A DNA stretch of 64,000 bases. Source: Caecitellus pseudoparvulus (taxonomy: Eukaryota > Bigyra: Bicosoecida). Location: positions 186,001-250,000 of the forward strand of contig CBFFRQ010000039.1 in the NCBI GenBank assembly GCA_965644315.1, given 5' to 3'. Shown here piece by piece: positions 32,877 through 42,392 of the stretch (the first letter of the stretch is position 1; every line of letters begins with the position of its first letter). The notes beneath the pieces were generated by a model that worked only from the letters and a program-made list of their open reading frames with translations, ran no database searches and had not been told where the DNA came from. The position numbers were made by a program, and so were the translations under genes.

Positions 32877-33074
32877 CGTGTGGCTCAGGTTCGCGGCGAA
32901 TGGCCTGAGGAGCGCGCAGCTGTCGATTGCTCCCGCTCAACAGAGGGGGAATCCTGTGCAGGGCAAGTCAGATCAGCAAGCACACACTCGAGGTCCCCGA
33001 ATGTGAAGTTCTGAATTTGTCACAGTGCTACGTGCCACCTGCTGCCTGTGCCGGGCCGGTGCAGGGAGCGGGCT

Positions 33075-34703
33075 TCACGAGCCCTCTGACTGCTGGCGGC
33101 TCCTTGGTTTCGAAAAAGACCCCACAGCCACGAATCCCCCAGTGGCATCTTCTGCTTCAAGAGTGTCCATGGTGCCATGCATCGCCTGTGACGCCGCCGC
33201 TCGCACCAGCGCCTGCACTGCATCCTCTCCTGTGCCTGGCGTGGGCAGATGCCCCGGTGTGGGCAGCACACTGCCGACTTCGGCGGCGTCGTCCACGGTC
33301 CGCAGTGTGGGGCGTTCTGCAGGACTGGAAGGGGCTGCTTGGCTTGTCTCGGTGTCCCCGACGCTACTGGTGTCGATGGACGTCTCGTGCAGCTGGGAGG
33401 CAGCATCGTCCCCGTCGTCACCTTCCGAGGCAGAGCCATCAGGCGCCTCGCTCACGGAGGCAGCTGCATCGTCCACCTGGTGAGTCGTGTCTACAGCTTG
33501 CACAGTGACGGTTTCTGAACTGCCAGTCTCGCTGCCTGCCTGCAGGCTGCTGGGGGGGGCTACTGGGTCCGCTGGTGGCTTGCGGATGAGTTCCATCGTG
33601 GGGCTGGCAGGAGCAGTAAGGGATGGCTCGGCAGGAGTTGGTGGTGCGTCAAGGTGAGGGCGCACTGTGGTGGGGGCCGGTGCGTGGGGCCACACAGAGA
33701 GGGTGAGGAGGATGTGTCCGCTCCACACCAGCACCGCCACGCCCACCAGCAATGCGCCCCAGCCGTACCACAGCGGCACATCGCGCTCGGGAACGGGAAG
33801 CACTGAGATGGCCAGCAACACAGCACCCAATGTGCCTCCCACTGTGAGCAGGGCAGTTGTCGCGGTGAGTTCCCGGCACACCGCTTGTGAGGTGGGGGGC
33901 ACGCCAAAAGCCCGCACTGGGCCGTGTGAGCACAGGCGGTGGAAGTGCACGATGCTCTTGATGAGCAGGCCAGTCAGCACCAGCCACGCGCCGGTGAACA
34001 GCACGATGAAGGGGGTCACTGCGCCCAGGGTGAGGCCCAGGAATCCCAGCCCAGACACGACTGTGCCGGCGACATCCACAGCCCCCCACACACCCTCTGC
34101 GACCGCCGCCACCCAGATGATGTCCAAGAAGAAGGCGATGGCGTACAGCCCAGTGCCACAGCGACTCAGGATGAGCCAGAGGAAGCCGAGGCGAGGCTCG
34201 GTGCGCAGGGGTGGGGGCCAGAAGTGCAGGGCCATGCCCGCTGCCGCAATGTAGAAGAACGAAGCGATGAAGTTGATGACAGTGGTGGTGAGCTGCACAC
34301 GCCCCTTGCAGGCGATGCTGACGGGCAGGCCAGCACAGTGCCCCGCCACGGCGCCAAGTTCGTGACCCTCAGCGAGCTTGGGCTGTGCCTGCTCAGGCTG
34401 GGAGGCGGAGGCGGGGCGAAGCACCTCCACGATGCAGGAGCCGTCGTGTGAGCTGGATGCTGAGCGGGTATGGCGAGGGGGTTCCGCAAAGGCCTCCTTG
34501 GCGCCAGCCGACGGCGCGGTGGAATCGCCAGGCTGTGCGGTCCCAGCACCAGTCACCACCAGCACTGCGTCAGCGGCGCCAGGGCCGCTGGCAGAGGCAG
34601 GCTCGTCTACAAAGCACTCCTCGTGGATAGGGGAGTCTTCACGTGGTACATCAGAGGCATCGCCCCACTTTTGCGAGGCACTGGCGCCCCCAACCTGCGC
34701 CAT
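33075..34703 (-). CDS. unrecognised multipass membrane protein
   Basis: 542 residues from the ATG at 34703; a longer open frame reaches 35006, but that part looks non-coding. An acidic, Ser/Ala-rich N-terminal region (about 125 residues) precedes about six hydrophobic segments between residues 135 and 365, such as VINFIASFFYIAAAGMALHF, LYAIAFFLDIIWVAAVAEGV and FIVLFTGAWLVLTGLLIKSI. These are followed by a roughly 175-residue Pro/Ser/Thr/Asp-rich tail with many possible phosphorylation sites. I do not recognise a family. A short amphipathic linker (HFHRLCSHGP) separates the fourth and fifth helices. It is the upstream neighbour, on the same strand, of the SLC19-like gene with a 198-bp gap, and it is divergent from the GTPase-like gene. 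Confidence 0.7.
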   Translation of the reverse strand: MAQVGGASASQKWGDASDVPREDSPIHEECFVDEPASASGPGAADAVLVVTGAGTAQPGDSTAPSAGAKEAFAEPPRHTRSASSSHDGSCIVEVLRPASASQPEQAQPKLAEGHELGAVAGHCAGLPVSIACKGRVQLTTTVINFIASFFYIAAAGMALHFWPPPLRTEPRLGFLWLILSRCGTGLYAIAFFLDIIWVAAVAEGVWGAVDVAGTVVSGLGFLGLTLGAVTPFIVLFTGAWLVLTGLLIKSIVHFHRLCSHGPVRAFGVPPTSQAVCRELTATTALLTVGGTLGAVLLAISVLPVPERDVPLWYGWGALLVGVAVLVWSGHILLTLSVWPHAPAPTTVRPHLDAPPTPAEPSLTAPASPTMELIRKPPADPVAPPSSLQAGSETGSSETVTVQAVDTTHQVDDAAASVSEAPDGSASEGDDGDDAASQLHETSIDTSSVGDTETSQAAPSSPAERPTLRTVDDAAEVGSVLPTPGHLPTPGTGEDAVQALVRAAASQAMHGTMDTLEAEDATGGFVAVGSFSKPRSRQQSEGS

Positions 34704-35146
34704 GAGTGCAGCAGCGGTTCCAAGCCCTTCCCACCAGCCCGAATGTCGGGCGACTGCAGGCAGGGCGCCTGCAGTGGGGGGACGATTCGACGCTCGGTAG
34801 GTGAGCACAGCAGGATAAAGTTGGTGAGAGGTGCAGCAGGGTTGGTTGGGCAGGGGTGGGCTGAGGGATGTGGCGCTGGAGTAGCGGTGCTTCGTGCCGC
34901 GATGAGCGTTTTCGCATTCCGCACATTGTCTCGGAATGCAACTCGCAATGCCCGGGCAAAAGTAAGACAATCCAAAAAATTGCACTTCGCATGCACAGTG
35001 ATGCAAGAAGTCCCACTCTGTGTCTTTATACCTGCGCCGACCAAGCCTGCAGCAGCCGGTGAAGTCCGTTTGCAGGACCGAGCAACAGCCAGCCCGGGCC
35101 CTGCCTCCACACGGCCAAGCAGCCTTGCCAGTGCACGACCAAGAAC
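34704..35146. promoter_or_regulatory. intergenic region between divergent genes
   Basis: 443 bp between two gene starts that point away from each other, so it holds two promoters. No core element is identified with confidence. Confidence 0.4.
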
Positions 35147-38100
35147 ATGGAGGGTGCCCAGGGAAGTCCCCAGTTCAGCGCCATGCACTACGCTGGCGCT
35201 GTGCCCGAGTTTCGCACTGAAACGGGCCATCCTAGCTCAGACTGGGCTGCGAGCCTGCCCCAACTGCCACCCTCGCCAGCTGGCCCCACGCCAGGGAGGA
35301 CTCCCAGGGCCTCACCCCCAAGTGGTGGTCGAGTGGAGTCAGCTGAACAGCTGGCCCCTGTAACACCGGCCGCCGCTGAAGCAAGCGCGCCGGCTGAATC
35401 TGCCCAGGGTGGGCAGAGCAACGGAAACGCAGGCGCAACGCAGGTCCGCAGTGTGGCGGACTTGTTCGCGCCCATGACGCCGCCCCGCATCCCCAGGGGC
35501 CGTGGAACTGACGCACATTCTACACAAGGCTTCCACATGGGCGGTGGTGGCGACTCGGCCCCTCCTTCCCCCAGCACGCCTCGCCTGCCGTCGTCCCTGG
35601 TGCAGGCTGCGGCGGCAGAGGCAGGGCACGAGGTGGTGCGCCTTGTGGCTGGCGGCATGGAGGTGGACCGCACAAATTTTGACAGGTTCAAGGCCCAACA
35701 TGATCCCAGCATGCCCATCGCAGTGAGTGGGCCTGCGCCCTGCAGTGGGCAGTGGCCGCTGCGTATTTCGCGACCAGACACGCTCACCCCGCCTTTCCCC
35801 GCGACTCCGCCTCCCAGGTTGTGTCTTTCCTGGGCGACACCAGCGCTGGCAAGAGCCACACTATCTCAGCTCTCATGGAGCCCCACGAAAGGTGAGCTTC
35901 AATCGCATGAGCGTGTCCGCCCGCGCTGCTTCGAGTCACTTGCGTGCTGCATTCTCCGCCCTCCTCACAGCCGACCTTTCTGCCAACCTGGCTCCAAGCA
36001 GTCAGCCGCCACCACCTTCAATGTGAACTTGTTCCAGTGCAAGAGCCTTGTGCCAGGCATGGTCGTGAACTTCGTGGACTTCGAGGGCGAGAACGGCACT
36101 GCTGCGCCCATCATGGCCAAGGTGCGAGGTGTGAAACGCAGCAAAAGGCAGCGCGTCCTGAGCGAGCGAGCGCAGCGCACACCTGCACCTCGCACATGCC
36201 CACCTTGCAGGCTCGTTCCCTGTCCCCCATGGTGTCCAGTCGTTTCCAGGCTGTGCACGAGCACTTCCCAAAGCTCGCCTACACCACCTCTGACATCGTG
36301 GTGGTCGTGTGCAGGGAGCCCTTTTACAACAGGCGGTACCTGGAGCGGTGTCTGGAGTTCGCCAAGCGTGCCAACGCAGGCGTGACCAATGTGGACCGCC
36401 CAGCCCTGGTGCTGCTGGGGAACAAGCTGCCCGGAGAGGAGGTGGAGGAGGATGTGTCGGTGAGCACGGACCAGTTTTTCGCCGCGTGGGGCGAGGATGC
36501 GCGTGTGCTGGACTCCTATTTCTCCGCAGTCGTGTGCCTGTACGTGCCGCACAAGGCCAACATGTGGCGCCGCGAAGACGGCAGCATCGTGGACGGCGCA
36601 GTGGTGTTTGAGCGCCAAATCCTGAAACTGCGCCACATCCTACAGCAGCTGGCCGTGAAACGCCTCAGGCGTTCCCGTGCGCTCATGGCGGGGGCTGGTG
36701 CCGGCGGAGGGGATGCCCTGGACGATCAGCGCCTCATCACGCAGCAGTCTGGCCTGTGGTACACCCTGCTGCCGTACGTGGTGCAGGAGCTGAACGCGAG
36801 CCGAGGCGTGAACGTGTCTGAACTCATTGACCGGGCGTGGGCGTCAGCGGTGTCTGCCAGCGGGGCCCAGACAGACCGCGACCTGGACGTGTTCATGACC
36901 TTCATCGCACACATGCGCCCGCCGCGGGCCCTCAGCGCCTCAGCGCCGCGCTTTAACGAAGATGTCATCTTGCGTTTCGATGCGCTGCGCAGCCTGGTGC
37001 TGTCCACCACCACGCGCCTGCTGGCAGCTCGCCTGCGCCGCATTGACGCCGGCTTGCTGGTGGAGAGCAAGGTGAAGGCGTATGTGCGGCGCACTGCCTC
37101 GGCGGTGGTGGAGATCTTGGAGGGCCTTGCGCCGTGTGTGGCGGAGCTGGACACGGCCGCGTCCGGGCTAGCGCCCACCTCCCGCCCAGACGAGCCCGTG
37201 CTGTGTCTGGAGGAAGCCAGGGTGCACGGCAAGGGTGCCCATAGGTGCTCACGCCGGGTGTCTCCCAGCGGCACTGCTTCAGTCTGGTCGCGCATTCTCT
37301 CCCGCACGCCGTACAATGCCACGTGGCCGGGTCAGTTCCAGCCCCCACAGCTGCAGTCCTTGACACTGGACGGCGTGGCAGAGGAGGTGTGGGCCGCGGT
37401 GCACATGGACGACGGGGCGTTCCTGGAGGCTCTGCAGCTCTTGCAGACTCAGGGGGCCGCCGGCAGTTCCCGTGTGTCACTTGGCTTCGTGCCGCTGCCT
37501 GGAGCGGATGGGCCGCTGCCCTCCCCGCCGCGCCACGGGCCCAGCTCAGGCATGGTGTCTTCGACGGAGTCCATCGCTTCTGTGCCTGGCGGCAGCAGCC
37601 AGCCCACCACCGGGCAGACTGTGCCCGCCTCGGACGGCGCGCTGGGGGGGGCAACAGGCCCTGCCGTGGCAGGCGTGAGCAGGGACTTCCGAGGCCCCAT
37701 TCGGCCCGATGTGGCACAGCGCCTGAACCTCATGGGGGCGCTGCCCGCATCGCAAGACCTGCCCTACTGCATTGGCTGTGGCTGCAAGGTGTCGGGGGAG
37801 GTGGGTGCCGCGACCACTGTGGCTGGCGACCAACACGTCGGCGGCAGCGACTCGCCCAACGCCCCCACCACGCCCAGCTCATGGCTGGGCTCCATGCTCG
37901 CAGCAGTGGGCCTGCAGTCTGCCGCGCCAGCAGCCTCCACCACCGCAGCGCCCACCCGCGCCGACACTGCCGCCGCCGCAGCGCTGGAGGAGAGCTTGGC
38001 TCAGAGTCTCGCAGAGGATGACGCTGCAGGAGAGGTGGCAGCTGCGCTGCAGACGGACCGCCGCATGGCTGGCAGTGTGTCCTTCGCTGCGGACTTGGAA

Positions 38101-38316
38101 TCGGGGTCCAGCTCCAAAACCAGTGCCGTCACTGCCGACGGCTCGCGTCGGGGTGGCTTGGCGGGCAAGGCGCTGGCAGCCAGCCCCCCTGCTGTGCAGT
38201 ACGTGTGGCTGGGTCTTTGTGGGGTGTGCTGGCATGCTGTGCAGCCTGGCGAAGGCCTTGGCGTGGCAGCCGAGGCGGCGCAGGAGGACTGCGTGGGCGG
38301 CATTGAGGACCGGTGA
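35147..38316 (+). CDS. putative GTPase of an uncharacterised P-loop family, C-terminal CxxC pairs
   Basis: Exons 35147-35722, 35818-35891, 35971-36121 and 36211-38316 keep phase; 968 residues. After a disordered N terminus of about 190 residues, the second exon encodes the P-loop (VVSFLGDTSAGKSHTI). The third gives TTFNVNLF then VNFVDFEGENGTAAPIM, a switch-II-like D-x-E-G motif. The fourth has DIVVVVCREPFYNRRYLE and LVLLGNKLPGEE, an N-K box that lacks the usual aspartate. A helical region of some 300 residues follows. Near the C terminus CIGCGCKVSG and LGLCGVCWHAV provide cysteine pairs that could bind zinc, separated by about 150 disordered residues. The set of motifs is like GTP-binding proteins with zinc fingers seen in protists, but the family has no named function that I know. 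A cytosolic signalling or membrane-remodelling GTPase is possible. It converges on the MORN gene with a 59-bp gap. Confidence 0.65.
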
Positions 38317-38375
38317 CCGCCTCGTGGCGTGGTGCTGTCGAGGAATGCAGTTTCTTCCACGACGCAGGTGCCGCA

Positions 38376-40613
38376 TCACTTCTTGCGCCTGCCGGCCTTA
38401 GTCGGCGACGCAGGGGCTGGAGTGGCCTCCTCCTCGTCCACTGCAGGCAGGGCGTGCAGTGGCAGGAAGCAGGGGGGCAAGGCGCACGTGCCGTGGGGGT
38501 GGAAGGGAGTGGCGTCTCGCACGACCAAGCGCAGATCGCCCTGCGCAGCCTTGGACAGCGCCAGGGCGCCTGCAGGCAGCTGCAGAATGCCGTCGTGCAA
38601 TGGCGGCGAGAGAACGCCTTGGGTATGCGCATCCTGCACTGGGGGCGATCTGGGCTCGCTTGGCACGTCAGCTGGCACGGGAGCTGCAAGCCACGACACA
38701 CTCGCAGCCCGGGCAGCTTCCGCTGTCCCCCGCTGCAGAGCCCTGGCAGCCTCGACCTCAGGCGCCTCAGCTGGCGCCTCGGCCTTGGATGCTTTGCTGC
38801 GTGGGCTGCGTCGCGACTTGGGAGAGGTGGCGGCCTCGGCAGACCGTGCGGCGGAGATGTCTTCTGCCAGCGTCTGCACTTGTGCCTGGAAGGCAGCTTC
38901 AGCAGCCTGAGGGTTCAAGTGGCTGCCACTCTCCAGCCCCTGGGGCCACGAGGAAGCTACCAGCAGCCACTCCGGGCAGTCACACCATTCTGTCTCGCCA
39001 GACTCGCGCGCCTGTGCCGATTGCAGTGAAATGGACAGCAGGCGCCCTTGCTCGCCCAGTGCGAGCTGCTCCCACGCCTGCCACGTCGCGCGGCGCCAGA
39101 CATGAGGCAGACCAGCTGCAAGAGCAACCTCCAACTCCTCAGCTGCAGCTGCTTCGGCCGCTGCCGCCTCTGCCTTCACGGAGAGCGCTTTCTTCTTGCC
39201 TTTGCCCTTCGGCGTGGCTGCAGCAGCCGCTTCCTCCTCAGCCTCGGCAGCGGCCTGCTCTGCTGCCGCCTGTGCTGCAGTTTCAGCTTGTGCTGTTTCG
39301 TAGGCTTCTTTTGCACCTGGGGGTGCATACACAGCCGCCAGGCACAGCCCAGGGAGTGCGTGGCCAGCTCGAATCTGTGGCACAGAGGCGGGCTGTGGCA
39401 CTGCTGCCGCAGTTGCGGTTTCCCAATCGATGCTCGGATCCAACGCCGCTTCCGCACCAGAAGCGCCCTTCTTTCCCTTCTTCTTGGGCGTTTTTGGCGT
39501 TTTCGGCGTCTTAGGAGCGGCAGCGGCGGCTTCTGCAGCTTCTGCAGCAGTGGGAATGGGCGGCAGGTGTGGGCCCCACCCGCCCCGCAGCACAGTGCCC
39601 AGGGCCACAGGCGCGTCGTTAACCCACTCCCCACTGTACACTAGGCCTGCCGATGGCGTGCTGGGGGGGGACCAGGTGGTGCTGGGGCGGAAGGTAGGCA
39701 CTGTCCGATCACCCTCTCTGCCGGTGCTCGCAGCCTCCTCGCCCGAGCCCCCAGATGCTGCCCCAGCAGCAGCGGTGGCAGGTGAACTGGAAGACAATTC
39801 CGATTCAGCACTGGGTGCCGCATGTGGTGCCGCATCGCACCCTTCGGCGCCGGCCTCCGGTGAGTCAGCGTCGGCGCCTTCCTTGCCCTCGGCGAACCCG
39901 GACTCACTGACAGCCACGCCTGACTCAGCGGCTGCAACGCCAGCAGTGGGCACAAGGGGTGCGTCGTCGCAGCCCACCTGCTCAAGCACTGCGTCTGCCG
40001 CGCCCAGAACACCAAAACCGCTGCGCTGGAGTGAATGCAGGTCCCCGGAATACACACTGCCATCTGGGTATCGGATGAGGGCGCCGCCATCCACCTGCCC
40101 ACTGACAAAGGTGGCAGTGATGACGGTGCCATCAGGGCGTGTGATCTCCCCAGGTCCGTGGGCCTTGTGGCGCTGAAACGTCCCAGTATGCTGGGTGCCG
40201 TCGGACGCCACCGAAACGCCACGCCCATGCCACGCGCTGCTGCACCACTCGCCATCGTACCTGCCCCCGTCCGGGTAAACCATGCTTCCTCGGCCGCTCA
40301 ACTCGCCATCCAGGAACTCCCCCGTGTACTCTCGGCCGTCGGGCCACTTGCGGCGTCCCTGCCCCCGCATCTGCCCGGCATCCCACGCTCCTTCATACTC
40401 GCTTCCATCGGGGAGAAGCATGTACCCCTGGCCATGACGTTTGCCATGCTGCCAGGCCCCCCTGTACACGCTCTCTCCTGGACCGTACGTGCACGTGCCT
40501 GCGGGATCGCGGCGCCAGTGCATCCGTTGGGTGCTCCGAAACGCCAACGAAACACAGCCCATCTCACCGTGCCCATGCCGCTTCCCGTCCAGCATGTCGC
40601 CCTCGTACGACAT
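38376..40613 (-). CDS. MORN-repeat protein with Ala/Glu-rich C-terminal region
   Basis: Exons 40613-40568 and 40498-38376; removal of a 69-nt intron joins GKRHGHG to TCTYGPGESVYRGAW and restores the first MORN repeat. 722 residues. At least eight MORN repeats occupy residues 1-200 (YRGAWQHGKRHGQGYM, YTGEFLDGELSGRGSM, YDGEWCSSAWHGRGV) and one more lies near 300 (VYSGEWVNDAPVALG). The rest is low complexity: an acidic Ser/Ala stretch, lysine-rich PKTPKTPKTPKKKGKKG, then long Ala/Glu helices. MORN repeats bind membranes or act as spacers in cytoskeletal assemblies; in flagellates such proteins are frequent in axonemes (radial spoke) and basal bodies. A flagellar role is a guess. An island with spaced Trp residues (PHVWRRATWQAWEQL) near 560 may be a small folded module. 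Confidence 0.85.
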   Translation of the reverse strand: MSYEGDMLDGKRHGHGEMGCVSLAFRSTQRMHWRRDPAGTCTYGPGESVYRGAWQHGKRHGQGYMLLPDGSEYEGAWDAGQMRGQGRRKWPDGREYTGEFLDGELSGRGSMVYPDGGRYDGEWCSSAWHGRGVSVASDGTQHTGTFQRHKAHGPGEITRPDGTVITATFVSGQVDGGALIRYPDGSVYSGDLHSLQRSGFGVLGAADAVLEQVGCDDAPLVPTAGVAAAESGVAVSESGFAEGKEGADADSPEAGAEGCDAAPHAAPSAESELSSSSPATAAAGAASGGSGEEAASTGREGDRTVPTFRPSTTWSPPSTPSAGLVYSGEWVNDAPVALGTVLRGGWGPHLPPIPTAAEAAEAAAAAPKTPKTPKTPKKKGKKGASGAEAALDPSIDWETATAAAVPQPASVPQIRAGHALPGLCLAAVYAPPGAKEAYETAQAETAAQAAAEQAAAEAEEEAAAAATPKGKGKKKALSVKAEAAAAEAAAAEELEVALAAGLPHVWRRATWQAWEQLALGEQGRLLSISLQSAQARESGETEWCDCPEWLLVASSWPQGLESGSHLNPQAAEAAFQAQVQTLAEDISAARSAEAATSPKSRRSPRSKASKAEAPAEAPEVEAARALQRGTAEAARAASVSWLAAPVPADVPSEPRSPPVQDAHTQGVLSPPLHDGILQLPAGALALSKAAQGDLRLVVRDATPFHPHGTCALPPCFLPLHALPAVDEEEATPAPASPTKAGRRKK

Positions 40614-40843
40614 ACTTCAAAGGTCAGTGGATTTGTGGGGAGCTGGATCCAGACTGCGCCGCTGCAGGCACAGCAATGGATATCTGCAGTGCCCCCTCGT
40701 GCACCAACCTCTGCCTCAGCTGCACTGTCCCACTTGAACGCTCGCTGGTTGAAAGGCCTTGTCAATCTTGGATGCACAACTGCATGGCGCAGCACACTCG
40801 CTGTGCATGGGTGCATTGGTTGTAGCTCGCTGCTTCTGCTGCG

Positions 40844-42240
40844 TCAGTCCCGCATCCACCACATGCCTTCGTCCATGAGCTTGCCGTCCTCCTCGCAGCC
40901 CTTCAGAGCCGTCTCGCACAGGTCCACGGCAGCCTTGATGTCGGCCTCGTCAATGGTGGTGCCCTTCTCCACCACGAAGAAGAACTGCACGGTGATGTTG
41001 ATGGCGCAGTCGGGGTCCCGTTCCCAGTTGCTGCTGGCTGGCATCTCCATGGGTCCAGCTGTCTCGCCGTAGCTGACACGCGCAGCCTTTACGCGGGAGG
41101 GTGGTGCGGCCACCTTTTCCTTGACCTCAAGGCTGCTCATCACCGCGCGTTCGTATTCCTCTTCGCATTCGTCATCGTCCAAGGGAGCACACGCCCCGCA
41201 GGCATCAGCAATGTCGTAGATGTCACCGCCCATGTCGAAGCCAGCGCCTTCCAGCGCATACACCCCACTCGCCAAGATGTCTGGCACCTTTTTCTTCTGC
41301 TTCAGTGGCACCTGCACCGTCATGAGGCGGTTGAAACCCTTGCCCATGGAGCGAATGCCCAGCACGCCTGAGGTGGCCTTGCCTGCAGCTGCCGCAGCTG
41401 CCGCCTCCTCCTCCGTCTCCTTCTGCTCCATGCTCACGCCGTGCTTGGTGCGCAGTGCCTCCAAGTACGTGCAGCTGTACCCAGTGGGGGACTCCTCGTC
41501 CTTCTTGTGCAGGTACTGCGGCACGGAGCCTGGCCCGTCCTGCTGCAGGAAGGTGCCCTGGGTCGTGGCCAGCAGGATGACGTTCTTGGGATCTTCGGCG
41601 CTAAGTGTCTGGTAGTTGCAGGCGGAGTTGTACATGTCAACTGAGCCCTCCTCGTCTGCCGGCAGGAAGACCACTTGGAAGCGAATGCCCACCTTGGCAT
41701 CACGGTCGGCGTCGAAGAGGGACGTGCCGGCAGGCACACCAGCGTAGCTGCCAAAGTCACCCGCCCGTTCCAGGTACTCTTGCAGAGTGATGGGCCGCAG
41801 AGAGTCGGGCGTCTCACCGCCTGCGCTCTCGGGGACATTTCCCACAACCACAGCAACGTCTGAGGCTCGCACGCTCCCGATGCGCTCGTCGAAGTTGTCC
41901 GAGCGCACAACGAGGAAGTTGGAGCCATCCTTGCCCATCAGACAGACGTCGGTGATGTTGCTGCCGAAGGCTGATCCAGCAGCTCTGCACAGTGAAAAAA
42001 GTTGTGCCGCCTGGAGTTGCGGTGTTTGGCGTGTTGGGGCGCGACTGCACCAGCTCACGCACCGGCTGCCGTCGTTCCATGACACGGTCACAGGGGAGTA
42101 GTCTGGGTTGTGGGCCTTGCATACCTGTTTCAAGGAGGCAGAGGCGGTTCAGAGCGCCGTCAGAGCTGGGCTGGCAGGGATGGTGGCCTTACCCCACGCA
42201 GTTGAGCGGCCAGCGTGGCAGCAGCGTCACCAGCAGCCAT
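40844..42240 (-). CDS. conserved protein of unknown function
   Basis: Minus-strand exons 42240-42193, 42124-42063 and 41984-40844 join in phase; 416 residues. I do not recognise a named domain. No signal peptide or membrane segment is seen, so it is probably cytosolic. Ordered-looking blocks are NITDVCLMGKDGSNFLVVRS, AKVGIRFQVVFLPA, NYQTLSAEDPKNVILLATTQ and the final INITVQFFFVVEKG region. The last has a beta-rich look and ends with a helix rich in Asp/Glu. A short acidic insert with cysteines (ADACGACAPLDDDECEEE) lies near 305. The chosen start is supported because splicing places MAAGDAAATLAAQLRG directly before VCKAHNPDYSPVTVSW. Proteins of this general layout appear to exist in other algae and protists, but that is from memory and unverified. 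Confidence 0.7.
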
Positions 42241-42392
42241 GGCGAAGAGCTGGCAGTTGCAAGAGAAGTGGGACGTTCCAGAAGCAGTGGAGCAGATCGT
42301 CGTGATGCTAGTGTGGGGTACGAGATGTGGGTGGTGGAGTGTGACCGCACGTGGCAACTGCACAGCTGCGGGTTCGCGCTCCGCCACCACGC

